Notes: generated from the letters alone by a model not told the origin. Positions 7,890 through 16,630 are shown, counted from the stretch's first letter. The stretch is 64,000 bases of DNA from Prado023 sp963777855 (GCA_963777855.1 CAVZRW010000015.1:1-64000); one strand, 5' to 3'. Program-made: numbers and translations.

Positions 7890-9881
7890 ATGGCCTACGA
7901 GCACTTCCACGAGTTGGGCAAGCAGCCCTCCGAGGCGACCAGGGCCCTGCGCGCCGAGGTGCGGGCGAGGCTCCCGTTCGACGACGAGCGGGATTTCGCC
8001 GAGGCCCATCGCGGCTTCCTGGTGGCCCCCGAGTACCGCCAGATCATGGCCGAGGCCGGCAACGTGGCCTGGGACATGGGTGCGTATGACTTCCTGCTCT
8101 CGGGGCAGGACTTCGACTCGATCCACCCCTCGCTGCAGCGCCAGGCCATCCTCAACATGGAGTACGGCCTCTATGAGGTGGTCCCGGGCCGCATCTACCA
8201 GGTGCGGGGGTTCGACCTGGCCAACATCTCGTTCATCCGCTCGGAGACCGGCTGGATCGTGTTCGACCCGCTGACGGCCAAGGAGACCGCCGCCGCGGCC
8301 CTGGCGCTGGTCAACGAGCACCTCGGGTACCGGCCGGTGGTGGCCCTGGTTTACTCGCACTCGCACGGTGACCACTTCGCGGGCTGCCACGGTGTGGTGG
8401 ACGTGGAGGACGTGCGCAGCGGCAAGGTGCCTGTGATCGCGCCGGTCGGGTTCCTGGAGCACGCGGTGGCCGAGAACGTCTACGCGGGCAACGCGATGAA
8501 CCGGCGCATGTTCTACCAGTACGGCTCGCTGCTGGACCGCAGCCCCTTCGGGCACGTCGACCAGGCCATCGGCAAGGGCGTGGCCGCGGGTTCCGCGGGC
8601 CTGATCCCGCCGACGATCGACATCGTGGGCGACATCGAGGAGCTCACCATCGACGGCGTGCGCATGGTGTTCCAGAACACCCCGGGCACCGAGGCGCCCG
8701 CTGAGATGAACACCTACTTCCCCGACCTCAAGGCGTTCTGGGCCGCGGAGAACATCACCTCCACGATCCACAACATCTACACCCTGCGCGGTGCGCTGGT
8801 CCGCGACGCCCTGGAGTGGTCGCGCCAGATCAACAAGGCGCTATACCTGTTCGGTCGCGAGGCCGAGGTGATGTTCACCTCGCACACCTGGCCGCGCTGG
8901 GGCAACGAGCGGATCCAGGAGGTGATGCGCGTGCAGCGCGACACCTACGCCCACCTCAACAACGGCGTCATGCACCTGGCCAACCAGGGCGTGACCATCA
9001 ACGAGATCCACCGCGTGTACACAGTGCCCGAGTCCCTGCAGCAGCAGTGGGCCGCGCGCAGCTACCACGGGTCCGTGGAGCACAACTCCCGCGCGGTGAT
9101 CAACCGCTACCTCGGGTACTGGGACGGCAACCCGGCCACGCTGATCCCGCTGGGTCCCAAGGAGTCCGCCCCGCTGTACGTCGAGATGATGGGTGGGGCC
9201 GAGGCGATCGTCGCCCGCTCCGAGCAGCTGATGGCCGGCGGTGAGTACCTGCTGGCTGTCGAGATCCTCAACAAGCTGGTGTACGCCGAGCCCGAGCACG
9301 TGGTCGGCCGACGCCTGCTGGCTGACGCGTTCGAGCAGCTGGGCTACCAGCAGGAGAGCCCGAGCGTGCGCAACAGCTTCCTGGCCGCGGCCCTCGAGCT
9401 GCGCTCCGGCATCCCCTCCGGGGTGGCCCCCAGGAGCGCAGTCCCCGACGTGATCCGGGCTCTGAGCACGCTTCAGTTCCTGGACTTCCTGGGCATCCGG
9501 CTGGACTCGAGCAAGATCGGTGACGCGTCGTTCGTCTTCAACCTGATCACGCCGGACAACGGCGAGAAGTTCGTGATCGAGCTCAGCAACGGCACCCTGA
9601 CCAGCCTGGAGGGCTTCACCTCCGACGAGGCGGTCATCACGCTGACGATCAACCGCGCCGACCTGGAGCTGGCGATGATGGGCGTCGAGCCGCTGGTCAA
9701 GCAGGTGATGTCCGGGACCGCAACCTTGGAGGGCGACCCGTCGGTGCTGATGGGTCTCGGCGGGATGCTCGCGGACTTCGAGCTGGACTTCCCGATCATG
9801 CCGGGCACCGAGTCCCACCACCACGCGGGCCCCGAGGACCCGTTCGCCCAGCGGGACCTCGGCGACAGCAGCGGTGGCTGA
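7890..9881 (+). CDS. Alkyl sulfatase, SdsA1/BDS1 type
   Basis: This 663-residue protein has the three-part build of class III alkylsulfatases: a metallo-beta-lactamase domain with the zinc motif HSHGDHFAG near residue 155-166 and the second ligand region TYFPDLKAFWAAENI; an alkylsulfatase dimerisation domain (about 400-530, beginning around GYWDGNPATLIPLGP); and a C-terminal SCP2-like lipid-binding domain. These enzymes hydrolyse primary or secondary alkyl sulfates (SDS-type) to alcohol and sulfate. No signal peptide is visible, so it is probably cytoplasmic. The ATG at 7890 is preceded by AGCGAGAGGG. The length is normal for the family. Confidence 0.9.
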   Translation: MAYEHFHELGKQPSEATRALRAEVRARLPFDDERDFAEAHRGFLVAPEYRQIMAEAGNVAWDMGAYDFLLSGQDFDSIHPSLQRQAILNMEYGLYEVVPGRIYQVRGFDLANISFIRSETGWIVFDPLTAKETAAAALALVNEHLGYRPVVALVYSHSHGDHFAGCHGVVDVEDVRSGKVPVIAPVGFLEHAVAENVYAGNAMNRRMFYQYGSLLDRSPFGHVDQAIGKGVAAGSAGLIPPTIDIVGDIEELTIDGVRMVFQNTPGTEAPAEMNTYFPDLKAFWAAENITSTIHNIYTLRGALVRDALEWSRQINKALYLFGREAEVMFTSHTWPRWGNERIQEVMRVQRDTYAHLNNGVMHLANQGVTINEIHRVYTVPESLQQQWAARSYHGSVEHNSRAVINRYLGYWDGNPATLIPLGPKESAPLYVEMMGGAEAIVARSEQLMAGGEYLLAVEILNKLVYAEPEHVVGRRLLADAFEQLGYQQESPSVRNSFLAAALELRSGIPSGVAPRSAVPDVIRALSTLQFLDFLGIRLDSSKIGDASFVFNLITPDNGEKFVIELSNGTLTSLEGFTSDEAVITLTINRADLELAMMGVEPLVKQVMSGTATLEGDPSVLMGLGGMLADFELDFPIMPGTESHHHAGPEDPFAQRDLGDSSGG

Positions 9882-9980
9882 GCCCGGGGCTGGGCCCGGC
9901 GGCTGATCCGGGGCAGGGTCCCGGGGCAGGGCCTGCGCTCTTGGCCCGCTGGCTGGGCGGTGCTCGGCAGGTGAGCCTCG

Positions 9981-11030
9981 CTAGGCCGGCGGCGCGGTCG
10001 TCTGGCGCACCACGAGCCGCGCGCTGAGTCGGGGCGAGCGCACGGGCCGGTCGGCCACGAGGTCCAGCGCGGCGCGCGCCGCCAGCCGGCCCTTGCCCTC
10101 GAGGTCCTGGGCGACGGTGGTCAGTGGGGGGCGCGTGCGGACCGCCTCGGCGATGTCGTCGAAGCCGACGACGGACACCTCACCGGGCACCGCCAGCCCG
10201 AGCTGGTCGGCGGCCTCGAGCACGCCGAGCGCGAGCACGTCGGTGACGGCGAAGACCGCGGTCGGGCGTGCGTCGGCCGGCCGGTCGAGCAGGCTGCGCG
10301 CGGCCGTCGTCCCCTCGTCCACGGCGTTGTCGGAGGCGTCCACGACGACCAGCCCGGCGTCCGGGACTGCGGCCAGTGCGCGCCGGAAGCCCGCCACCCG
10401 CTCGCGGATCCCGATCCGCACGGGCAGCGCGCGGTCGGCGGGCTCGCCCGGGTCCCGGCCGGGCAGCCCCACCGCCCCGAGGCGGCGGTGGCCGAGGCCC
10501 AGCAGGTGCTCAGCGACCCGGGCGCCCGCGGCGGCGTTGTCGATGCCCACGAAGGGCACCCCGGCCAGTCGCGGGTGCCCGACGGTGACCAAGGGCAGGC
10601 GCCGCTGGCGGACGGCGGCCACGGCCTCGTCGCGCTCGTCCATCGAGACGACGATGAACGCGTCGACCACCGCCCCGCGCACCACCTCGGCCACGTCCCG
10701 GGCCTCCGCGGGGACCAGCAGCATCGCCTGCCCCGCAGCCCCGAGCTCGGCAGCCAGGCCGCGCATGAGCGCGACCATTCCGGGGTCGGTGAACGCGTAC
10801 GACAGCCGCTCGGTGATCAGCACGCCCACGGTGCCCGCGCGGCCCCGGCGCAGAGTCCGCGCGGCGGGGTCCGGGCCCGGGTAGCCGAGCTGCGCGGCGA
10901 CGGCGAGCACGCGCTCGCGCGTGGCTGCCGAGAGCTGGTCGGGCCGGTTGTAGGCGTTGGAGACCGTCATGCGCGAGACTCCGGCCGCCTCGGCGACGGT
11001 GTCGAGCGTGGGTCGGGCCACCCTGGGCAC
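9981..11030 (-). CDS. LacI-family transcriptional regulator
   Basis: The start is a GTG at 11030 after GAGGAGGT. The 349-residue protein has a LacI N-terminal HTH (TLDTVAEAAGVSRMTVSNAYNR), a hinge helix region (PDPAARTLRRGRAG) and a periplasmic-binding-protein-like sugar-sensor core (VGVLITERLS..., PTAVFAVTDVLALGVLEA, VVGFDDIAEA, TTVAQDLEGKG). It is divergent from a SWEET-like transporter gene 80 bp away, and a good promoter with an overlapping palindrome lies between them, so it most likely represses the transporter and itself, released by a sugar or sugar phosphate. The ligand is unknown. Confidence 0.92.
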   Translation of the reverse strand: MPRVARPTLDTVAEAAGVSRMTVSNAYNRPDQLSAATRERVLAVAAQLGYPGPDPAARTLRRGRAGTVGVLITERLSYAFTDPGMVALMRGLAAELGAAGQAMLLVPAEARDVAEVVRGAVVDAFIVVSMDERDEAVAAVRQRRLPLVTVGHPRLAGVPFVGIDNAAAGARVAEHLLGLGHRRLGAVGLPGRDPGEPADRALPVRIGIRERVAGFRRALAAVPDAGLVVVDASDNAVDEGTTAARSLLDRPADARPTAVFAVTDVLALGVLEAADQLGLAVPGEVSVVGFDDIAEAVRTRPPLTTVAQDLEGKGRLAARAALDLVADRPVRSPRLSARLVVRQTTAPPA

Positions 11031-11048
11031 CTCCTCGGGTCGCGGGCC

Positions 11049-11084
11049 TTGTGATTGCCGGAGTCCGACTGTATCCTTACAGTC
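11049..11084 (+). promoter_or_regulatory. Promoter and LacI-type operator of the transporter
   Basis: TTGTGA (11049-11054), 17 bp, TATCCT (11072-11077) form a good sigma-70-like promoter facing the transporter. The -10 is inside a perfect inverted repeat, GACTGTA-TCCT-TACAGTC (11067-11084). A second small palindrome with a central CG, TATCGATA (11087-11094), follows. A repressor bound here would block transcription directly. Confidence 0.6.
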
Positions 11085-11110
11085 TGTATCGATAAAGAAG
11101 GCGCTGGCCG

Positions 11111-11755
11111 ATGGACACGCTCATGCTCGCCAACCTGCTCGCCTACGTGGGGGCGGCCATCGGCGTGGTCATGGTCGTGCCGCAGATCGTGCGCATCGTC
11201 CGGAACCCGCACCTGGCGGGCGTCTCGCCGTGGACCTGGGCGCTCACGGCGGTGTCCTCGACGCTGTGGCTCACCTATGGCCTGCGCTCGGGCTCCATGC
11301 CGCAGATCCCGGGCAACGTGCTGCTGGTCAGCGGCGCTGTGGCGATCGTGCTGTTGGTGCCGGCTGCGTGGAGCCCTCGGCGGCGCGCGCTCGGGTTGGC
11401 AGGCGCGTCCGCTGCGCTCCTGCTCGCCTCCACCGCGCTGGCCCCGGAGCAGGTCGGCTTCCTCGCGTTCGGCATCAGCCTGTTCGGCATGTGGCCGCAG
11501 GTCTACGAGACCGCGTGGGCCCGCCGAGGCATGGGTCCCTCGGCGATCTCGTTGACCTCGAACGCGCTCAAGATCACCTCACAGGTCTGCTGGCTGAGCT
11601 TCGCGATCATGACCTGGGACCTGCCCGTGCTGGCCGGCGGGATCATGGCGCTGTCGACCAACGCCCTGGTGACGGCCGTGGAGCTCAGCCGCCGGCGCGG
11701 GGTCGCTGTCGGGCTGACGCCGGCCGTGCGGGAGGCCGTGCCGGTCGCCGCCTGA
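11111..11755 (+). CDS. Seven-helix SWEET-like (duplicated PQ-loop) transporter
   Basis: This 214-residue membrane protein has seven predicted helices arranged 3+1+3. Repeat 1 (residues about 5-90) contains GVVMVVPQIVRI and SPWTWALTAVSSTLWLTYGL; a linker helix follows (ALGLAGASAALLLASTAL); repeat 2 (about 115-200) contains SLFGMWPQVYETAW and ISLTSNALKITSQVCWLSF. Each repeat has its own Pro-Gln of the PQ loop. Bacterial SemiSWEETs are normally one three-helix repeat of about 90 residues that dimerises; this is the single-chain form typical of eukaryotic SWEETs. It probably facilitates diffusion of a sugar or other small solute. AGAAGG precedes the ATG. Confidence 0.8.
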   Translation: MDTLMLANLLAYVGAAIGVVMVVPQIVRIVRNPHLAGVSPWTWALTAVSSTLWLTYGLRSGSMPQIPGNVLLVSGAVAIVLLVPAAWSPRRRALGLAGASAALLLASTALAPEQVGFLAFGISLFGMWPQVYETAWARRGMGPSAISLTSNALKITSQVCWLSFAIMTWDLPVLAGGIMALSTNALVTAVELSRRRGVAVGLTPAVREAVPVAA

Positions 11756-11782
11756 CGGGCTCCACGGCCGGCTCACGTCGAG

Positions 11783-11852
11783 GAGCCCACCGGAACCGCG
11801 ACCAGGCTCCGGTCGGGGAGCCCACCGGAACTGCGACCAGGCTCAGGTCGGG
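11783..11852. repeat. 35-bp tandem repeat, two units
   Basis: Two adjacent 35-bp units (11783-11817 and 11818-11852) differ at two positions. The second unit runs over the stop codon of the following minus-strand gene. It is a simple duplication with no coding role visible. Confidence 0.8.
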
Positions 11853-12340
11853 GATACGTGGACCGGCGCCTCGCCGGTGGAATCCTCGATGTGGCTGGTC
11901 GCGCGTTCGAGCAGCTGGTCGGCCAGGTGCCGCAGGGCGCGCGCCACGGCCAGTTCCTCGCCGATGCGCGGCTCGGGTGGGTCCACCGCCCGGCGGTGGC
12001 TGACACCGGTGGCCCGCACCGGCTCGTCGGCCACGAGCAGCGCGACGGCCTCGGTGTCGTCGCCGTCGAACACGCTCACCCGAACGGTCCACTGGTGGGC
12101 CGGGCGCGGGGGCGCAGCCTCGGCGGCCTGCTCCTGCGGGTCGGCGGGAGACTCCGGGCTCAGCACGCGCAGCACCGAGCCGGGCCCCGGGTAGAGCAGG
12201 GCGGTGTGCCCGTCGTCCCAGCGCACGAGGTAGGGCGGCGACCCATCGCTGCCCCGAACCTCGAGCACCTCGCCGTCTCTGGTCGGCCGGTCCACCTGCT
12301 CGCCGGCCATCACGATCCGATCGCCAACCGCGGCCCGCAT
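11843..12340 (-). CDS. DUF1918-DUF1876 fusion protein
   Basis: This 165-residue protein joins two small actinobacterial domains. Residues 1-60 are DUF1918 (MRAAVGDRIVMAGE...YLVRWDDGHTALLYPGPGS), an SH3-like barrel. After a linker rich in Pro, Ala and Glu, residues about 82-155 are DUF1876 (HQWTVRVSVFDGDDTEAVALL...LAVARALRHLADQLLE), the fold of M. tuberculosis Rv1738/Rv2632c, which resembles hibernation-promoting factors and is induced by hypoxia. In many actinomycetes these domains are separate genes. The fusion suggests a shared stress role, possibly ribosome-linked; this is inference. Confidence 0.8.
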   Translation of the reverse strand: MRAAVGDRIVMAGEQVDRPTRDGEVLEVRGSDGSPPYLVRWDDGHTALLYPGPGSVLRVLSPESPADPQEQAAEAAPPRPAHQWTVRVSVFDGDDTEAVALLVADEPVRATGVSHRRAVDPPEPRIGEELAVARALRHLADQLLERATSHIEDSTGEAPVHVSPT

Positions 12341-12439
12341 GGGTCACCTCCGGGGTGTTGCTGGTGGTTCCACTCTGCTCCCACTCGGGCCGGGAGGGAA
12401 CCGGGGCGCGCGTGTCGCAGCCCAGTTCGTGTGGGCCGA

Positions 12440-14107
12440 TCAGCCGATCAGCACGCCCGGGTTGAGCACCTGCCCGGGATCGAGGGTGCCCTTGACTGCG
12501 CGCAGCACGTCGACGCCCAGCGGGCCGATCTCGCGGGCCAGCCAGGGGGCGTGGTCACGGCCGACCGCGTGATGGTGGGTCAGCGTGCCCCCGGCGGCCA
12601 GCAGGGCCTCGGTCGCCGCCACCTTCGCGGTGTGCCACTGGGCGCGTGCCTGCGCGGCACCGGGCGCGCGGCGGGCGAGCACGGTCAGGTACAGCGAGGC
12701 GCCCGTCGGGTACAGGTGCGACACGTGGCACATCACGATCGGGGCGGTGCCCTGGTCGGCCAGTGAGCCCTCGAGCGCCGCTCGGGCGGCTCTGCGCACC
12801 TCGGCCAGGTGCGACCAGGTCGCGGCCGTCTCGAGGGTCTCGACCAGCAGCCCCGCGTCGAGCAGGCTGTCGCGCTGGGTCGGGGCGTCGAAGCGGTGAC
12901 GGCGCCAGGCCTCCCCGGCTGCTGTGCCCAGCGAGACCGCGCCGGCGGACCGCAGGGCGGCCACCGCCTCGCGCCGGCGCTCCTTGACCGTGCCAGCGCG
13001 GCCCTCCCAGCCGACCACGGCGAGGCAGCCCCCCGCGCGCCGGCGTGCCCTGAGGTAGGCGTCCAGGGCGCTGGCCTGCAGCCCACCGCCGCGCAGCGCC
13101 AGCTGCACCTCGGTCTCCTGGGGGTCCGAGAGCCTGGCGATGTCCGGCGCCGAGTCCGCGCGCGGACCGTCCTGCACGAGACCGCGCAGCACGCCGATGC
13201 CCGCGTCGAGGTCGGGCAGCATCCAGCCCTCGTAGCGGCGCACCTCGGGAGCCGGGCGCACGCGCAGGGTGACCGCGGTGAGGACGCCGAGGGTGCCCTC
13301 CGAGCCGACCGCCAGGTGGCGCAGGTCCGGGCCGACGGCGTTGGGGGTGCCGCTGCCGAGGGCCAGGACGCCGCGGGGAGTGGCCATGCGCAGGGCCACG
13401 ACCATCGCGTCGAACCGGCCGAACCCGGTGGAGGCCTGGCCTGCGGAGCGGGTGGCCGCGTAGCCGCCGAGGGTGGCCCGTGCCCACGACTGTGGGACGT
13501 GTCCGAGGGTGAGCCCCTGTGCGGCGAGCAGCGTGTCCGCCTCGGGGCCGGTGGTGCCGGGCAGGAACGTCGCGGTCCGGTCCACCGGGTTGACCTCGAC
13601 GAGGCCCGACATCCGGCCCAGGTCCAGCACGACAGCCGCGGTGTGGGGGCCAATGACCGGCTCGACGCCGCCGACCACGCTCGTGCCGCCGCCGAGGGGC
13701 ACGATCGCCAGGCGGTGTGTCTCGGCCGCGCGCAGGACGGCGAGCACCTCGGCCTCGTCGGCCGGGGCGACGATCGCGTCGGGCAGGGCCAGGTCCTGGC
13801 CGCTGCGCAGCCGCAGCAGGTCGTCGTAGGAGGAGCCGGCCGCATGGCGCAGGCGCACGATGCGATCGTCGCGCACGTGCTGCTCGCCGACGATCCCGGC
13901 CAGGGTTGCGCGGGCGCCGGGGTCGAGGCGGCTCTCCGGGGTGGGCCAGTCGGCCGGGTCGGCGGGCGGAGCAGGGTGCAGCGGGCCGAGCCGGCTGGTC
14001 AACCACGCGTGCACGTGGTGGTCGAGCGGCGGCACGGGGGCGTCGGCCCAGCGGGCGAACGGGCGGGTGAGGGCTGCGCTGGTCGTCGGGACCGTGCGAA
14101 GGGTCAT
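12440..14107 (-). CDS. FAD-binding oxidase, alkyl-DHAP-synthase-like
   Basis: This 555-residue flavoprotein is of the vanillyl-alcohol-oxidase superfamily. An FAD-binding PCMH domain occupies about residues 105-290 (DAIVAPADEAEVLAVLRAA, IVPLGGGTSVVGGVEP, ATLGGYAATRSAGQ). The C-terminal cap ends in GTLTHHHAVGRDHAPW, the His-rich motif of alkyldihydroxyacetonephosphate synthases, which swap the acyl group of acyl-DHAP for a fatty alcohol in ether-lipid synthesis. The gene is divergent from a TetR-glpD pair; GlpD makes DHAP, so a link to ether lipids or glycerol phosphate is plausible. Actinobacterial members of this group lack a proven reaction. Confidence 0.82.
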   Translation of the reverse strand: MTLRTVPTTSAALTRPFARWADAPVPPLDHHVHAWLTSRLGPLHPAPPADPADWPTPESRLDPGARATLAGIVGEQHVRDDRIVRLRHAAGSSYDDLLRLRSGQDLALPDAIVAPADEAEVLAVLRAAETHRLAIVPLGGGTSVVGGVEPVIGPHTAAVVLDLGRMSGLVEVNPVDRTATFLPGTTGPEADTLLAAQGLTLGHVPQSWARATLGGYAATRSAGQASTGFGRFDAMVVALRMATPRGVLALGSGTPNAVGPDLRHLAVGSEGTLGVLTAVTLRVRPAPEVRRYEGWMLPDLDAGIGVLRGLVQDGPRADSAPDIARLSDPQETEVQLALRGGGLQASALDAYLRARRRAGGCLAVVGWEGRAGTVKERRREAVAALRSAGAVSLGTAAGEAWRRHRFDAPTQRDSLLDAGLLVETLETAATWSHLAEVRRAARAALEGSLADQGTAPIVMCHVSHLYPTGASLYLTVLARRAPGAAQARAQWHTAKVAATEALLAAGGTLTHHHAVGRDHAPWLAREIGPLGVDVLRAVKGTLDPGQVLNPGVLIG

Positions 14108-14110
14108 GCG

Positions 14111-14141
14111 TTACAGTGTGACATATGATGTCGAGTCGTAA
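14111..14141. promoter_or_regulatory. TetR-type operator between the flavoprotein and TetR genes
   Basis: TTAC-N5-GACAT-ATG-ATGTC-N5-GTAA is a 31-bp interrupted palindrome that starts three bases upstream of the flavoprotein start and ends just before the TetR start. It contains TATGAT (14124-14129), a good -10 for the TetR-glpD direction. One site could control both divergent genes. Confidence 0.6.
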
Positions 14142-14149
14142 CATGGTCG

Positions 14150-14887
14150 GTGGCTCCGGTCCCGAGACCGATCCCGAGTCTGGCACCGAGCCTGGTCCCA
14201 AGTCCGGTCGGTCCCGAGTTCGGCACCGAGCTCGGCACCGAGTTCGGCCCCGCCGCCGCCTCCTCCTCCGCATCCGCCTCCTCCGCATCCGCCTCCGCCT
14301 CCTCCGGCGAGGTCGCGCCGGCCACTCAGTCCGCGATCCTGGCCGCTGCGCGGTCGCTGGTCCTCGATGTCGGCTTCCGGCGGACGACCATCGCCGACGT
14401 CGCCCGCCGCGCCGGGGTCTCGCGGATGACCATCTACCGCGAGTTCCCCGACCTCGCCGGCATCTGGTCGCGGCTGCTCACCGATGAGCTCGTCGACCTG
14501 CTCGACGCCTCCTCGGCCGAGCTCGCGGCGCTGCCCACCGCGCGGGCGCGGATCGTCGGGATCGCCGCCGTGCTCGTGGAGGGCATCACCGCGCACCCGC
14601 TCATGCGTCGCGCGCTCGATGTCGACCCCGAGCTGCTGCTGCCGCTCGTCGTCGACCGGTTCGGCTCCACCCAGCGGGCCGCGCTGGAGCGCATCGAGGT
14701 CCTGGTGGTCGCCGGTCAGGCTGACGGATCCGTCCGCGCGGGGCTGGATCCCGCAGCTGCCTCGTGCGCGGTGCTGCTGACCACGCAGTCCTTCATCTTC
14801 TCCGCGCGAGCCGTGGACACCCGCGCGGACGCCGATGCGGTCCGGGCGCAGCTGACCGACCTGCTCGACCGGTACCTCGCGTCATGA
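14150..14887 (+). CDS. TetR-family transcriptional regulator
   Basis: The 245-residue frame from GTG 14150 has a TetR HTH at about residues 58-105 (QSAILAAARSLVLDVGFRRTT, then IADVARRAGVSRMTIYREFP). The first ~55 residues are low-complexity Pro/Gly/Ser/Ala, with (SA)n runs, so the true start may lie later in the frame. The ligand-binding domain is all-helical. Its stop overlaps the glpD start (ATGA), so the two are translated together, and a palindrome just upstream is its probable operator. It likely senses a lipid or glycerol-phosphate-related compound. Confidence 0.82.
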   Translation: MAPVPRPIPSLAPSLVPSPVGPEFGTELGTEFGPAAASSSASASSASASASSGEVAPATQSAILAAARSLVLDVGFRRTTIADVARRAGVSRMTIYREFPDLAGIWSRLLTDELVDLLDASSAELAALPTARARIVGIAAVLVEGITAHPLMRRALDVDPELLLPLVVDRFGSTQRAALERIEVLVVAGQADGSVRAGLDPAAASCAVLLTTQSFIFSARAVDTRADADAVRAQLTDLLDRYLAS

Positions 14888-16587
14888 CCGCGCCCCGGCC
14901 GTCCTCCTCGATGCTCGACGCGACCCGTCGAGTCCGCGACCTCGACGCGCTGGCCGACGGCGAGGTGCTCGACGTCCTGGTCGTCGGCGGCGGGATCACC
15001 GGGGTCGGGGTCGCCCTCGACGCCGCCTCCCGCGGGCTGAGCGTGGCCCTTGTCGAGCGGGGCGACCTCGCCGCCGGTACCTCGCGCTGGTCCTCGAAGC
15101 TCGTGCACGGGGGTCTGCGCTACCTGGCCACGGGGCAGGTCGCGGTCGCCGCCGAGTCCACGCGCGAGCGCGGGATCCTGGCCACGGCGGTGGCCCCGCA
15201 CCTGATCCGGCCGCTGGCGTTCCTGACCCCGCTGGGCGCTGCGGGGATGGGTCGGGCGATGGGGACCGCCGCCGCCTCCGCCCAGCTCGGCGCCGACGCC
15301 CTGCGGCGCTCGGCCCGCACGCCCTCGGCGCTGTTCCCCCCTCCCCGACGGGTGGAGGTCGCCGAGGTGCTGCGCCTGGTGCCGGGTGTCCGGCGGGCGG
15401 GCCTGCGCGGCGGCCTGGTCAACTGGGACGGCCAACTCGAGGACGACGCCCGGCTCGTGGTGGCGGTCGCGCGCACGGCGGCGGCGCACGGTGCCCGGAT
15501 CCTGACCCGGTGCTCGGCCCTCGATGTGGGGGCCGGCGGGGCCAGCGTCCTGGACCTCGTCAGCGGGGCCCGGCTGGACGTGCGCGCCCGCCGTGTGGTC
15601 AACGCGACCGGCGTCTGGGCCGACCGGCTCGACCCGAGCGTCTCTCTGCGGCCCTCGCGTGGCACGCACCTCGTGCTCCCGGCGGCGGCCCTGGGCAACC
15701 CGTCCGCGGCCCTCGCGGTTCCCGTGCCGGGCCATCTCGGCCGGGTGCTGTTCAGCCTGCCGCAGCCCGACGGCGTGGTGTTCCTCGGCCTCACCGACGA
15801 GCCCGCCGACGACCCCGACCTCGACGCGCGGGCCACCGAGGCTGAGATCGACTTCCTGCTGGACACCTTCTCCGAGGGTCTCGAACGGCCGTTGACCCGG
15901 GCGGACCTCCTGGGCACGTACTCCGGGCTGCGGCCCCTCGTTGCGGGCCCGGAGGTGGGCGGGGATGGAGTCGCAGGTGCCTTCCCGGGTCGGTCGGGCT
16001 CGGGTGGGGCGGGGACGGGTGGGTCTGGCTCGCGTGGGGTGTACCCGCGAGGAGGTGGTCGGGCGGGTACTGCCGGTTCTGGTCGAGGACGTGCTGGCCG
16101 GGCCACGGCCGACCTGTCACGTCGTCACGCGGTGATCAGCCGTGGTCCGGTGATCACCGTGACCGGCGGCAAGCTCACGACCTACCGCCGGATGGCCCAG
16201 GACGTGGTCGATCTGCTCACCGACGTGCCCTGCCGCACGCACCAGCTGCCGCTGGTGGGTGCCGGTGGGCTCGATCGCGACGTGGCGGCGGCACTGCCGG
16301 CCAGGCTCGTCCGCCGGTTCGGTGACGAGGCCCCCGCTGTGGCAGCGCTGGCCTCGGGAGATCCCGCGCTGCTCGAGCCGGTGGCCGCAGGTGTGCCGTG
16401 CCTGGGGGTGGAGGTGCTGTGGGCGGTGACGGCGGAGGGTGCCCTCGGCGCGGCGGATGTCCTCGACGGTCGGCTGCGCCTGGACCTTGTCCCCGCCTGG
16501 CGCGCCACCGCCGAGGCTGCGGTGGCCGACCTCGCCGCCCAAGGCCTCGCCGCCCCCGGCTTCGCCCTGGCGGTCCCCACCCCCTGA
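14884..16587 (+). CDS. glpD: Glycerol-3-phosphate dehydrogenase with a Gly/Arg-rich insert
   Basis: This 567-residue FAD enzyme oxidises sn-glycerol 3-phosphate to DHAP at the membrane. It has a Rossmann motif VVGGGITGVGVALDAASRG near residue 32, the GlpD signature SRWSSKLVHGGLRYLATG, GLRGGLVNWDGQLEDDARLV, and the C-terminal ITVTGGKLTTYRRMAQD. Between SGLRPLVA and DLSRRHAV, residues about 355-412 are an insert rich in Gly, Ser and Arg that ordinary GlpD proteins lack; it lies at a surface loop near the substrate-side domain. The gene follows tetR with a 4-bp overlap. Confidence 0.9.
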   Translation: MTAPRPSSSMLDATRRVRDLDALADGEVLDVLVVGGGITGVGVALDAASRGLSVALVERGDLAAGTSRWSSKLVHGGLRYLATGQVAVAAESTRERGILATAVAPHLIRPLAFLTPLGAAGMGRAMGTAAASAQLGADALRRSARTPSALFPPPRRVEVAEVLRLVPGVRRAGLRGGLVNWDGQLEDDARLVVAVARTAAAHGARILTRCSALDVGAGGASVLDLVSGARLDVRARRVVNATGVWADRLDPSVSLRPSRGTHLVLPAAALGNPSAALAVPVPGHLGRVLFSLPQPDGVVFLGLTDEPADDPDLDARATEAEIDFLLDTFSEGLERPLTRADLLGTYSGLRPLVAGPEVGGDGVAGAFPGRSGSGGAGTGGSGSRGVYPRGGGRAGTAGSGRGRAGRATADLSRRHAVISRGPVITVTGGKLTTYRRMAQDVVDLLTDVPCRTHQLPLVGAGGLDRDVAAALPARLVRRFGDEAPAVAALASGDPALLEPVAAGVPCLGVEVLWAVTAEGALGAADVLDGRLRLDLVPAWRATAEAAVADLAAQGLAAPGFALAVPTP

Positions 16588-16630
16588 TCCGCACGCCCCC
16601 TGGTTCACGCCGAGCTGGCGCCCGGGCGGT

